Shown: positions 33,093 through 42,328, counted from the first letter of the stretch. The stretch: 43,063 nucleotides of DNA from Actinomycetota bacterium (GCA_009700485.1 WLLZ01000004.1:1-43063), one strand, 5' to 3'. Translations and numbers: made by a program. Notes: generated from the sequence alone by a model not told the origin.

Positions 33093-33917
33093 ATGCACCT
33101 CGTACCAAATCTGATCATGAACGACGGGCGAGCGATCCCGCAGATCGGGTTTGGGGTTTGGCAGGTACCCGATGATCAGGTGACCGCGGCAACCTTGGAG
33201 GCATTTGCGGCCGGATACCGCCACGTCGATACGGCAGCTATCTACGAAAATGAACGCGGGGTGGGCGAAGCGATCGCACGCTATGGCTTACCGCGTGATG
33301 ACATCTTCTTGACCACTAAAGTCTGGAACACCGACCATGGGTATGACCAGACCATGCGCGCCTTCGATAAGAGCGTGGCCCTCCTCGGAGTCTCTGAAGT
33401 GGATCTTTATCTTGTGCACTGGCCTGCGCCGGCCACTGGCGATTACTTAGAGACCTGGCGGGCAGTTGTGCAACTGCAGTCTGAGGGCCGCGCTAGATCA
33501 ATTGGGGTATCTAACTTTCACCAGGAGCAGCTAGCGCACATAATTGCCGAGACCGGTGTGGTGCCGGCCGTTGACCAAATTGAGTTGCATCCGTGGCTGC
33601 CCCAGACTCCACTCAGGGCGCTTGCCTCCGATCTCGGAATGTTGATCGAGGCTTGGAGTCCACTGGCGTCCGGCGAATTGATAAACAATCCGGTCATTGG
33701 AGTTATCGCCACTGAACACCAAAAGAGCATTGCCCAGGTGATGATTCGCTGGCATCTTCAGTTAGGAAACGTGGTCTTACCGAAATCAGTAACTCCGGCT
33801 CGTATCCGTGAAAATATTGATGTCTTCGACTTTGAACTGACGCCGGAAAACATGGCGACAATCAGCTCACTTGAGAATGGTCACCGCACCGGCCCGAACC
33901 CCGACGAGTTCATGTAG
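33093..33917 (+). CDS. Aldo/keto reductase (2,5-diketo-gluconate reductase-like)
   Basis: 274 residues with an intact AKR tetrad: Asp46 (HVDTAAIYENE), Tyr51, Lys76 (TTKVW) and His109 (YLVHWP). IGVSNF and EAWSPLASGE are the expected NADPH-barrel motifs. It reduces carbonyls with NADPH; the physiological substrate is unknown. ATG 33093 was chosen for its AAGGAG at 33082-33087; the frame is open far upstream through the tandem repeats, which is accidental. Converges with the P450 gene (10 bp between stops). Confidence 0.93.
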   Translation: MHLVPNLIMNDGRAIPQIGFGVWQVPDDQVTAATLEAFAAGYRHVDTAAIYENERGVGEAIARYGLPRDDIFLTTKVWNTDHGYDQTMRAFDKSVALLGVSEVDLYLVHWPAPATGDYLETWRAVVQLQSEGRARSIGVSNFHQEQLAHIIAETGVVPAVDQIELHPWLPQTPLRALASDLGMLIEAWSPLASGELINNPVIGVIATEHQKSIAQVMIRWHLQLGNVVLPKSVTPARIRENIDVFDFELTPENMATISSLENGHRTGPNPDEFM

Positions 33918-33927
33918 TGATTGGTGG

Positions 33928-35148
33928 CTACACCCGCCAGGAGAGTTCCAGTGACCCCGGCCGCCTAAATGCGAAACCAGCCGGCGGTACCGCGGCTACC
34001 AAGGTGAGATTGGGTAACCGGCTGAGCAGTTTGTCAACCGCTATGGCAGTTTGGGTTCGAGCTAGGTGCACTCCAAGGCAATGGTGTTTACCCGCGGAAA
34101 AACCTAAGCCGTGTTTGGCGTTGGTCCGATGAATATCGAAGGTGAGTGGGTCAACGAAAACCGCAGGATCGCGGTTGACGGCGATAACCGAGATCCCAAC
34201 AAACTCGCCAGCTTCGATAGTGACCCCGCAGGCGGTAAATGGTCTACCCATCCACCTCTCGATGAAGGCAACCGGTGGAATAAGTCGAATCGCTTCGTCA
34301 ACAGCACCCGGTATTAGACTTCGATCGGCTAAACACTGCGACAAGGCATCAGGGTGGGTAAGAAGCAAGAGGAGAGTTGACATCACCGAGGCTTGTATTG
34401 TCTCAACGGCCCCGAACATCACCACCCGAAGCTGCGCTACCACCTCTTCATCGGACAGTTCGTTGTCCGAGCTCGCCAAAACTTCATTTGTCAATGATGC
34501 GGCGCCCGACGACCGATGAGCGTTTAGGCCGGCGAGTAGCAGTTTGTCCAACTGCTCCCTAGCTAAGTCGGCCCGCTTAACCGGCTCAGGGTCACCGTCA
34601 TAAACCATAGCGGCGGCAAAATCTGCGTAATAGGCGTCGATTTTGGCACTCTCGCCAAGTGGTAGCCCTATAACGTGACCGGCAACGGCGACGGCAAACT
34701 CTGCAGCGAAAGCTGAATGTAATTCCGCTTTACCTTCTTCAACAAACCGATCAATTAGCGCATCCGCCTGCCCCCGAATGAAATCACCGAAGGCATGTTC
34801 GGCCTCACGGGCGCGAAAAGGGCGCTCGAATGGCGCTCGGAGTCGATCATGTGCGGGTGCATCGACCGTAAGCATCATTTTCCCTAGTGAGGCGCGCACC
34901 ATATTTTCGGATACCTCGACGGTTGCACCAGCTTTTGGCAGCAACATCTCGCGGGCACCATCACGACTGGTGATCAGCCAGCCGCCCAGGACTGGAAGCC
35001 AAGTTACCGGCTCCTGCTCCCGTAAACGATCAAGTACGTGCTCGCGACCCGCATCTTGGAGATCTTCCATAGTGATCAACGCACCAGCTGGAAATTGCAA
35101 CTGCCTAAGCACGTTCGCACCGTCAGCTACCTGAGCCTGTGAAATCAT
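33928..35148 (-). CDS. Cytochrome P450
   Basis: 406 residues, a soluble bacterial class I P450. Heme-binding FSAGKHHCLG with Cys357, the K-helix ExxR in DEAIRL, and an I-helix segment VVMFGAVETIQ that replaces the common A/GGxE/DT with GAVET. The substrate is unknown. It would need a ferredoxin and reductase; FprA at 13134-14498 is a candidate, and no ferredoxin gene is seen beside it. It lies 68 bp downstream of gpr. Confidence 0.94.
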   Translation of the reverse strand: MISQAQVADGANVLRQLQFPAGALITMEDLQDAGREHVLDRLREQEPVTWLPVLGGWLITSRDGAREMLLPKAGATVEVSENMVRASLGKMMLTVDAPAHDRLRAPFERPFRAREAEHAFGDFIRGQADALIDRFVEEGKAELHSAFAAEFAVAVAGHVIGLPLGESAKIDAYYADFAAAMVYDGDPEPVKRADLAREQLDKLLLAGLNAHRSSGAASLTNEVLASSDNELSDEEVVAQLRVVMFGAVETIQASVMSTLLLLLTHPDALSQCLADRSLIPGAVDEAIRLIPPVAFIERWMGRPFTACGVTIEAGEFVGISVIAVNRDPAVFVDPLTFDIHRTNAKHGLGFSAGKHHCLGVHLARTQTAIAVDKLLSRLPNLTLVAAVPPAGFAFRRPGSLELSWRV

Positions 35149-35216
35149 TCCGCACGACCTAACTATGCACTTACTGTGCTTAAATAACCAATGCGCTAAT
35201 GGACCTTATGTCAGCA

Positions 35217-36254
35217 CTAAGGAATAAGGGATTGCGCCCCCCACAAATTAATGTCGGCGTCTATCGCGTAATTATCTATTTCAGCAAGTTCGGCCTCAGA
35301 AAATTTCAGGTTATCGACAGCGCTTGCGGTTTCAACCAGTTGGCGCACGCTACTGGCGCCCAATAACGTTGTTGTCACTCGCTCATCGCGAAGTGTCCAA
35401 GCCACCGCAAGTTGTGCTAGCGACTGGCCGCGGCGCTCTGCAATTGCGGCCAATGCCCGCACCCGATCAATATTTCCTTCTGTTAGGTGAGAGTCGAACA
35501 AACTCTTACCCGCAGCGGCCCGTGAATCAGCGGGCACACCCTCTAGGTATCTATTAGTCAATAATCCTTGGGCAAGAGGACTGAAGGTAATGCAGCCCGC
35601 TCCGACCTCTTGCAACACGTCAAGCAAGCCATCTTCTAGCCACCTATTGAACATTGAGTATGAAGGCTGATGGATCAGCAATGGGGTGCCAAGGTCGGCA
35701 AGAATACGCGCTGCCGCCAAGGTGCGAGAGGGTGAGTAGGAAGAGATTCCAACATAAAGTGCCTTGCCTTGCTGGACAGCAGAATGAAGGGCCCCCATTG
35801 ACTCCTCAATGGGCGTATCGGCATCGGGTCGATGGTGATAAAAAATGTCCACATAGTCCAGCCCCAACCGGGCGAGGCTTTGGTCAAGGCTGGCAAGCAG
35901 GTATTTGCGCGAACCCAGATCCCCATAAGGCCCAGGCCACATATCCCATCCAGCTTTACTAGAGATCACCAGCTCATCGCGCAGGCCCGAAAAATCATCA
36001 CGCAAAATCTGTCCAACATTAAATTCAGCAGAACCTGCCGGGGGGCCGTAGTTGTTAGCTAAGTCGAAATGGTTTATCCCTAGATCAAAAGCACGTTGCA
36101 TGATTGCGCGCTGCGTCTCTCGCGGTTTATCGTCACCGAAATTGTGCCAAAACCCAAGTGAAATAGCCGGTAGCTGCAGGCCACTTACGCCGGTTCTCCG
36201 GTAAGGCATCCGACCGTCATAGCGCGCAGGATCTGGTAGATAAATACCTGACAT
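35217..36254 (-). CDS. gpr: Aldo/keto reductase, L-glyceraldehyde 3-phosphate reductase type
   Basis: 345 residues closely matching E. coli YghZ/Gpr in layout: MPYRRTGVSGLQLPAISLGFWHNFG, FDLANNYGPPAGSAEFNVG, KAGWDMWPGPYGDLGSRKYLLASLDQSL, YVDIFYHHRPD, YVGISSYSP and FSPLAQGLLT. Homologues detoxify L-glyceraldehyde 3-phosphate and reduce methylglyoxal with NADPH. Tetrad residues Asp, Tyr, Lys and His are present. ATG 36254 lies 3 nt after the lipoprotein stop, with GGGAG inside that gene as ribosome site. Confidence 0.9.
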   Translation of the reverse strand: MSGIYLPDPARYDGRMPYRRTGVSGLQLPAISLGFWHNFGDDKPRETQRAIMQRAFDLGINHFDLANNYGPPAGSAEFNVGQILRDDFSGLRDELVISSKAGWDMWPGPYGDLGSRKYLLASLDQSLARLGLDYVDIFYHHRPDADTPIEESMGALHSAVQQGKALYVGISSYSPSRTLAAARILADLGTPLLIHQPSYSMFNRWLEDGLLDVLQEVGAGCITFSPLAQGLLTNRYLEGVPADSRAAAGKSLFDSHLTEGNIDRVRALAAIAERRGQSLAQLAVAWTLRDERVTTTLLGASSVRQLVETASAVDNLKFSEAELAEIDNYAIDADINLWGAQSLIP

Positions 36255-36257
36255 GAC

Positions 36258-36788
36258 TTACGGAATCAACTCCCGGGCATCGATATTCTCCTGCGGAAGC
36301 GCGTAACCAGTGCTCGCGCACTGAGCCTCAACCCGGTTGGCCTGCAAGGTAAGGCGCTTCTTTTGCATTTTCGACAAGGAGTCGATTCCATCTTTCTTGC
36401 CAAACTTGTCCAATAGTGTTTGCATTTTCTCGGCGTTCGTGAGCACTTGCTGTTTTAATTCACCCGAGTTCGCCGCATCGCCGGCGGTTGCTGTTAGGTC
36501 AGTGACAAGTTGTTGATATTCAACCAGCAACGCTCGGCGCTCCTTTCTATTCAGATCTTTGACACCGGCGGCGACGGTGCTGCGGAGAAGATCCAACTGG
36601 AAATAGGTCTCGCAAGTTGCCTGCGCATCGAAGGAAACGACAGCATCTGCGCTCGGGGCGGCCAACGCCGAAGACAGGCTCGGAGCAGGGACGGCTTCCG
36701 GCTCAGACGAGCATGCGGCCAAGAACAATGCACTCGCAAGTACAACCGGTACTAGCACTCTGGCTTTAACTGCTGCCTTTACCCACAT
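36258..36788 (-). CDS. Predicted lipoprotein of unknown function
   Basis: 176 residues with a signal peptide and lipobox LAAC (Cys26), then a low-complexity Ala/Ser/Pro linker and a helical domain containing CETYFQLDLLRSTVAAGVKDLNRKERRAL and a second Cys near the C-terminus (EAQCAST). The two Cys may form a disulfide. I do not recognise the family. GGGAGCG precedes ATG 36788. It leads the gpr gene with 3 bp between them. Confidence 0.75.
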   Translation of the reverse strand: MWVKAAVKARVLVPVVLASALFLAACSSEPEAVPAPSLSSALAAPSADAVVSFDAQATCETYFQLDLLRSTVAAGVKDLNRKERRALLVEYQQLVTDLTATAGDAANSGELKQQVLTNAEKMQTLLDKFGKKDGIDSLSKMQKKRLTLQANRVEAQCASTGYALPQENIDARELIP

Positions 36789-36900
36789 TTTCGCTCCCTT
36801 CGCAGCGGCGCCGAAAGATCGCCCCCATCTGCCATAACCTTACGCGAAACTGCTACATTTCGGGAGGCCAAATCCCTAGAAAGTACTCCTAAAGAGAAGA

Positions 36901-36906
36901 TAGCCT
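36901..36906 (+). promoter_or_regulatory. Putative -10 box, leaderless ACR3 mRNA
   Basis: TAGCCT ends 6 nt before GTG 36913; there is no other ribosome site in range except a weak pyrimidine-flanked stretch. Confidence 0.5.
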
Positions 36907-36912
36907 CCTGCC

Positions 36913-37983
36913 GTGACCGCGAAAAATGCTGATGCCGCGGTTCTGGGTAAATTGTCACTGTTGGACCGGTTCTTGCCGGTCTGGATTCTCGTGGCCATGG
37001 CAATGGGCCTGGGGCTAGGAAAATTGGTCCCGGGCATTCAATCAGCCCTTGACTCGGTGAGTATCGGCCAAACCTCATTGCCAATTGCCCTCGGCCTAAT
37101 GCTGATGATGTATCCGGTACTCGCCAAAGTTCGATACGAGGAGATGGGGCATGTGGCCGGGGATCGCCGGTTGCTTTGGCTTTCACTGCTGCTTAACTGG
37201 GTGATCGGCCCGGCCTTGATGTTCGTGCTCGCCTGGACTTTCTTACCAGATCAGCCAGCATTTCGTACCGGACTAATCGTTATCGGTCTGGCTCGATGTA
37301 TCGCCATGGTGCTGATCTGGAATGACCTCGCCTGTGGCGATAGCGAGGCAGCCGCGTTACTAGTTGCGATCAACTCTGTATTCCAAATTCTTGCCTACGC
37401 GCTACTCGGAACATTTTATCTGAAGATTCTGCCAGGCTGGCTCGGCCTTGATACCCAAGATGTGCAATTTTCAACTTGGGATATCACCAAAGCCGTACTT
37501 ATCTTCCTTGGTATCCCCTTGGTCGCCGGCTATCTGACCAGGCGCATCGGATTAAGGGCTAAAGGCCGCGTTTGGTACGAGCAGAAATTCATCCCACGTA
37601 TTAGTCCATTTGCCTTATACGGGCTGCTTTTCACGATCATCATTATGTTCGCGCTGCAGGGGGATGCGATAATCAGCAGCCCTATTTCAGTTCTTAATAT
37701 TGCTATCCCGCTGCTTGTCTACTTCATAATCATGTGGGGTGTTTCATTCTTCCTTGGGATCAAGAGCAAACTCGGCTACCCCAAGACCGCCACTTTGGCA
37801 TTTACCGCGGCCGGCAATAACTTCGAACTCGCTATTGCCGTCTCAGTCGGTGTTTGGGGTGTCACGTCAGGGCAAGCCTTAGCTGGCGTCATCGGGCCAC
37901 TGATCGAGGTACCGGCGTTAGTCGCCTTGGTTTATGTGTCGCTATGGCTGATGCGCCGATTGACAGAAAAGCGAACTAGTTGA
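36913..37983 (+). CDS. acr3: ACR3-family arsenite efflux transporter
   Basis: 356 residues with about ten membrane helices. It contains PIALGLMLMMYPVLAKVRYEEM, the GLARCIAMVLIWND motif with the conserved Cys129 needed for arsenite binding, and FTAAGNNFELAIAVSVGVWG with the Glu of helix 9. ACR3 exports As(OH)3 using the proton gradient. No arsR or arsC gene is visible beside it, so it is unlinked to an ars operon. GTG 36913 fits a leaderless start. The 3' end overlaps the convergent esterase gene by 8 bp. Confidence 0.93.
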   Translation: MTAKNADAAVLGKLSLLDRFLPVWILVAMAMGLGLGKLVPGIQSALDSVSIGQTSLPIALGLMLMMYPVLAKVRYEEMGHVAGDRRLLWLSLLLNWVIGPALMFVLAWTFLPDQPAFRTGLIVIGLARCIAMVLIWNDLACGDSEAAALLVAINSVFQILAYALLGTFYLKILPGWLGLDTQDVQFSTWDITKAVLIFLGIPLVAGYLTRRIGLRAKGRVWYEQKFIPRISPFALYGLLFTIIIMFALQGDAIISSPISVLNIAIPLLVYFIIMWGVSFFLGIKSKLGYPKTATLAFTAAGNNFELAIAVSVGVWGVTSGQALAGVIGPLIEVPALVALVYVSLWLMRRLTEKRTS

Positions 37984-38953
37984 ACGATCTCAGAAATTCG
38001 TATCTTTGCTGCATAGCTAATTGGGCGATCCGTGATTTCGGTGCGACCACCTCGTAGCCGTGTGGGCACCCGGGGCGCAGGTGCAATTGAACATCACCGC
38101 CGGTTTCTCGAATACGCGAGGCGAAATTGACATCTTCGTCGTGGAAGATATCCAGGTCACCAACCTCTACATAGATCGGCGGCAGCCCCCCTAACTGTGT
38201 TGCCCGCGCGGGGGCTGCATAAGCCGACACCTCCCCTGGCGCCATCTCACCGAACAGGCATCGCCAACCGGTGATGTTGTCGTCATAGGTCCAAATGATG
38301 AATGGGCCGGTGAGTTTTGGCCCAGCGACCGGAGAAGCAATCGTGCGATCATCGAGCATCGGGTAGATGAGCATCGCAGAACTTAACCCACAACCTTCAT
38401 CACGGGCCTTCAGCAGCACGCCGGCGGCAATGCCTCCCCCCGCGCTATCCCCCGCGATACCAATTCGCTCGGGATCGATGGCAAGCTCACCATAATTTTC
38501 ACGCGCCCAGCGCACGCCTGCACTTACATCTTCGATTGCTGCGGGGAATGGAAACTCAGGGGCTAATCGATAGTCCACCGACAAGATGGCAATGTCGGCG
38601 AATGATGCGTATTTTGAACATACTGAGTCATATGCGTTAACCGTGCCCATAATCATGCCGCCGCCGTGCACATACACGATAAGTGCGAGCGACCTGCTCC
38701 CACGCTTTCGATAAAGGCGCAGCGGTAACGTGGTGCCATTTGGGCGGGTGCAACTGAAATTGGATATCTCAACATCACTTGGTGGCGGAGATATTTTTGC
38801 TAGTAACTTCTCCAACTTGACTTGCCGTGCGGCTGAACGTGCGCGCCGGCCTGACCAATCTCCAACGGGAAGGGGCTTTGACAGCCCGATTCTCGGGATC
38901 AACTTAACCGCGGCCCAGCGCACCTGCGGATTAATTTTTGGCGTCTTTTTCAT
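37976..38953 (-). CDS. Alpha/beta hydrolase, hormone-sensitive-lipase family
   Basis: 325 residues of HSL-type esterase: oxyanion-hole motif HGGG (96-99), nucleophile elbow GDSAGG (Ser170), a GDLDIFHDED segment with the Asp, and PHGYE with the His near the C-terminus. All triad residues are present. No signal peptide; the substrate is unknown, probably short acyl esters. A 40-bp hairpin separates it from the upstream SHOCT gene. Confidence 0.9.
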   Translation of the reverse strand: MKKTPKINPQVRWAAVKLIPRIGLSKPLPVGDWSGRRARSAARQVKLEKLLAKISPPPSDVEISNFSCTRPNGTTLPLRLYRKRGSRSLALIVYVHGGGMIMGTVNAYDSVCSKYASFADIAILSVDYRLAPEFPFPAAIEDVSAGVRWARENYGELAIDPERIGIAGDSAGGGIAAGVLLKARDEGCGLSSAMLIYPMLDDRTIASPVAGPKLTGPFIIWTYDDNITGWRCLFGEMAPGEVSAYAAPARATQLGGLPPIYVEVGDLDIFHDEDVNFASRIRETGGDVQLHLRPGCPHGYEVVAPKSRIAQLAMQQRYEFLRSFN

Positions 38954-38978
38954 CTATTTCACTAGGCAACTAAATATT

Positions 38979-39018
38979 CAGGTGCGGCGGACAGGAGAAT
39001 TCCTGCGCGCCGCACCTG
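38979..39018 (-). terminator. Long hairpin, probable terminator after the SHOCT gene
   Basis: CAGGTGCGGCG (38979-38989) pairs perfectly with CGCCGCACCTG (39008-39018). An inner CAGGA/TCCTG helix sits inside a 2-by-2 internal loop, around a 4-nt GAAT loop. It begins 18 nt after the SHOCT stop. The sequence after it on the minus strand is AT-rich (AATATTTAGTT) rather than a pure T run. Confidence 0.6.
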
Positions 39019-39036
39019 TTGGTGATCTAGAACTTT

Positions 39037-39414
39037 TTACGCCAGTGCCTTTGCCTTCAGCGAATCGAAATCCTGCTGCGAGATGGTGCCCGCATCAAGG
39101 AGTGCCTTCGCTGAGGCAATCTGGTCAGCCGGTGAGGTGGTGCCCGCCATCGATTTGATGTAGGCCTTCTGCTCACCCTGTGCCTGCTCTACCTGCTTCT
39201 GGCGGCGCTTGGCCATACCGTTGCCGCGTGCGATCACGTAGATCAGCACCGTGATCGGCGGGAGCAAGATCAAGAAGATGATCCAAACCGCCTTGGCTAG
39301 GCCGCTTTCTTCATGGTCACTGAACAGATCCAGGACCACCATGAAGAAGATCATGAAGAACATGATCATGAGGAAGATGACGAGCAAAGTCCAGATGGAC
39401 TCTCCGAGATTCAT
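39037..39414 (-). CDS. PLDc_N/SHOCT-type small membrane protein
   Basis: 125 residues. Two N-terminal membrane helices (about 7-27 and 38-58) are followed by a basic, helical linker and a C-terminal SHOCT motif (SPADQIASAKALLDAGTISQQDFDSLKAKAL). SHOCT domains are short oligomerisation modules; the function here is unknown. ATG 39414 has AGGGAGAAT upstream; the frame is open further up into the nrdJ 3' end but without a better start. Downstream of nrdJ on the same strand. Confidence 0.82.
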   Translation of the reverse strand: MNLGESIWTLLVIFLMIMFFMIFFMVVLDLFSDHEESGLAKAVWIIFLILLPPITVLIYVIARGNGMAKRRQKQVEQAQGEQKAYIKSMAGTTSPADQIASAKALLDAGTISQQDFDSLKAKALA

Positions 39415-39487
39415 GGAATTGATTCTCCCTAAATTGAGGTGTTCGCCAACAATAGCAAGGATGTCTAGCCGCTGACACGACCCCCGA

Positions 39488-42328
39488 TTAGCTACACCCC
39501 GAGGTGCTTCCGCAACCTTCACAGACGTAGCAGCTACCAGCAGGACGCATCTTGATACCGCAGGTCATGCAAAGTGGCGCATCAGAGGCGGTGCCGGTTA
39601 TCTCCTCTAAGAGCTCAGCACTCGAATGTGCCTTACTAGGCGCCTTTGCCGGGGCGGCTTCTGCCACCGCCACTTCAACTACTTCGGCAATATCAATATC
39701 AAGATCAACCGACGCCGCAGGTGCGTAGTGCGCATAGCTGGCTTCCACCGTTGCCGCCCGCTCATCGGCGCTGTGAATACCAAGGGCAGCGCGCTTTTCA
39801 TAAGGTAGGTAATCCAACGCCAGACGCCGGAAGATGTAGTCCATGATCGACTGCGAGATCCGAATATCGGGGTCATCTGTCATGCCCGCCGGTTCGAAGC
39901 GCATATTCACGAACTTGCTTACGAAAGCTTCCAGCGGCACGCCGTACTGCAGCGCAATACTGATCGCTATCGAGAACGCATCCATGACCCCGGCAAGGGT
40001 TGAACCTTGCTTTCCGAGTTTGAGGAATACTTCGCCAAGACCATCATCTGGGTAACTTCCCGCGGTCATGTAACCCTCAGCGCCAGCCACCGAGAAACTT
40101 GTTGTCAAGCTAGGGCGGGACTTTGGCAACCGCCGGCGGGTGGGCTGGCCCACGAGCTGTGCGATGGCTTCAGCCGTGGCGTCAACAATCTCATCTACCT
40201 TTGCGGATTTGCCATCCGACAACGGTTGACCAACCTTGCAGTTATCGCGATAAATTGCCAGCGCCTTGAGTCCATATTTCCAGCCCTGGAAGTAAATCTC
40301 TTCAACTTCTTCGACCGTGGCCGACTGCGGCATATTGACGGTCTTCGAAATCGCTCCCGAGAGGAAGGGCTGCGCGGCCGCCATCATGCGAACATGGCCC
40401 ATCGGGGTAATGGAGCGAACTCCCATGGCGGTGTCAAAGACCGGATAATGCTCGGTCTTAAGGCCTGGAGCATCTACCACATGACCGTTCTCGGAGATGA
40501 ACTCCACGATGGCTTCGATCGTCTCTTCGGTATACCCGAGGCGGCGGAGTGCGCGCGGGATCGTTTGGTTGACGATCTGCATTGAGCCGCCACCAACAAG
40601 CTTCTTGAACTTAACGAGTGAGAAGTCGGGTTCAATGCCCGTGGTGTCGCAGTCCATCATGAAACCGATGGTGCCGGTCGGCGCTAGAACGGAAGCTTGC
40701 GCATTGCGCCAGCCGTTCTTTTCGCCGATTTTGAGTGCCTGCTGCCATTGGCCATGAGCGACCTTCATAACCGAAGTATCGAGAGTCGTAACCCCGCGCA
40801 CATTGTCGTTAGCTGACGCGTGCTTACGCATCACGCGCTTGTGACCGCTCTCGTTACGCGCATAACCCTCGTACGGCCCCACGATGCCCGCAAGTTCGGC
40901 ACTGCGCTTGTAGGCGGTTCCGGTCATGACCGAGGTGATTGCCGCCGCCAGCGCACGACCGCCGTCTGAGTCGTATGGCAATCCCGTAGCCATCAATAGC
41001 GCACCTAGGTTTGCGTAGCCGATACCCAGTTGCCGGTACTTGCGTGTGGTTTCGGCGATCGGCTCCGTTGGGAAGTCTGCAAATGAAATCGAGATATCCA
41101 TGGCGGTAATGATTATTTCAACAGCCTTAACAAAACGCTCGGCGTCAAAAGTATCGTCGTCCTTTAGGAACGTCAGCAAGTTGAGGCTGGCTAGGTTGCA
41201 GGATGAGTTATCCAGGCTCATGTACTCCGAGCACGGGTTTGACGCATTGATGCGCCCCGTTTCAGGGTTGGTGTGCCAGTCATTGATGGTGTCGTCGTAC
41301 TGGATACCAGGATCGGCACACGCCCAAGCCGCCTCGGTCATCGTACGAAATAGCGTCTTCGCATCAACTGTTTCAATCACATGGCCATCTGTACGAGCGG
41401 TCAAACCAAACGGTTCGCCATTTTCGACCGCTTTCATGAACAAGTCCGAGACGCGTACCGAGTTGTTCGCATTTTGATATTGCACACTGGAAATATCTTT
41501 GCCGCCAAGATCCATGTCGTAGCCGGCATCACGCAGGACACGGATTTTGTCCTCTTCACGGACCTTAGTCTCGATGAACTCTTCGATATCTGGGTGATCG
41601 ACGTCAACCACAACCATCTTGGCGGCTCTGCGGGTTGCACCGCCAGATTTAATTGTGCCGGCGGATGCATCAGCGCCGCGCATGAAAGAGACCGGCCCCG
41701 AGGCGGTGCCACCGGATGACTTAAGTAGCTCCTTGCTCGATCGAATGCGCGAAAGATTTAGCCCTGCCCCGGATCCGCCTTTGAAGATCATGCCTTCTTC
41801 GCGGTACCAGTTAAGAATCGACTCCATGCGGTCATCAACGCTCAGGATGAAGCAGGCGCTCACCTGCTGCGGTGACACGGTGCCGACGTTGAACCAGACC
41901 GGGGAGTTGAAGCTGAAAACCTGGTTGACCAGCATGTGCGTCAACTCATGTTCAAATATTTCAGCATCCTTGTTGGTTCGAAAATAGCCGTTCTCTTTGC
42001 CGGCCTTGGTGTAGGTAAGCACCACCCTGTCAATGAGTTGCTTAAGACTCCATTCGCGCTGCTCGGTACCAACCGCCCCGCGGAAGTACTTGGTGGTGAC
42101 AATGGTTGATGCGTTAACACTCCATGAATCTGGGAACTCAACCCCGCGCTGCTCGAAGACCACCTCACCGGTCTTCCAGTTGTTCTGCACCACATCACGG
42201 CGCTCCCAAGTTATTTCGTCATATGGGTGAACACCTTCGGTGGTATAGACGCGCTCCATCACCAGCCCGGGTTTATTCAAGGTGTTGTGAATGAAACCGG
42301 CCGGTGTGCTAGTCGTGATCGTCATCAT
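39488..42328 (-). CDS. nrdJ: Adenosylcobalamin-dependent ribonucleotide reductase (class II)
   Basis: 946 residues. Start GLVMERVYTTEGVHPYDEITWERRD, SFNSPVWFNVG, SACFILSVDD (redox Cys), GGSGAGLNLSRIR, NPCSEYMSLDNSSCNLASLNL (active-site loop), APTGTIGFMMDCDTTGIEPDF, and a C-terminal Cys-rich tail (CMTCGIKMRPAGSCYVCEGCG) that may bind zinc and re-reduce the active site. It makes deoxyribonucleotides using vitamin B12 and needs no oxygen. It lies 21 bp downstream of nrdR with AAGGCACC as ribosome site. No class I genes are in this window. Confidence 0.95.
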   Translation of the reverse strand: MMTITTSTPAGFIHNTLNKPGLVMERVYTTEGVHPYDEITWERRDVVQNNWKTGEVVFEQRGVEFPDSWSVNASTIVTTKYFRGAVGTEQREWSLKQLIDRVVLTYTKAGKENGYFRTNKDAEIFEHELTHMLVNQVFSFNSPVWFNVGTVSPQQVSACFILSVDDRMESILNWYREEGMIFKGGSGAGLNLSRIRSSKELLKSSGGTASGPVSFMRGADASAGTIKSGGATRRAAKMVVVDVDHPDIEEFIETKVREEDKIRVLRDAGYDMDLGGKDISSVQYQNANNSVRVSDLFMKAVENGEPFGLTARTDGHVIETVDAKTLFRTMTEAAWACADPGIQYDDTINDWHTNPETGRINASNPCSEYMSLDNSSCNLASLNLLTFLKDDDTFDAERFVKAVEIIITAMDISISFADFPTEPIAETTRKYRQLGIGYANLGALLMATGLPYDSDGGRALAAAITSVMTGTAYKRSAELAGIVGPYEGYARNESGHKRVMRKHASANDNVRGVTTLDTSVMKVAHGQWQQALKIGEKNGWRNAQASVLAPTGTIGFMMDCDTTGIEPDFSLVKFKKLVGGGSMQIVNQTIPRALRRLGYTEETIEAIVEFISENGHVVDAPGLKTEHYPVFDTAMGVRSITPMGHVRMMAAAQPFLSGAISKTVNMPQSATVEEVEEIYFQGWKYGLKALAIYRDNCKVGQPLSDGKSAKVDEIVDATAEAIAQLVGQPTRRRLPKSRPSLTTSFSVAGAEGYMTAGSYPDDGLGEVFLKLGKQGSTLAGVMDAFSIAISIALQYGVPLEAFVSKFVNMRFEPAGMTDDPDIRISQSIMDYIFRRLALDYLPYEKRAALGIHSADERAATVEASYAHYAPAASVDLDIDIAEVVEVAVAEAAPAKAPSKAHSSAELLEEITGTASDAPLCMTCGIKMRPAGSCYVCEGCGSTSGCS

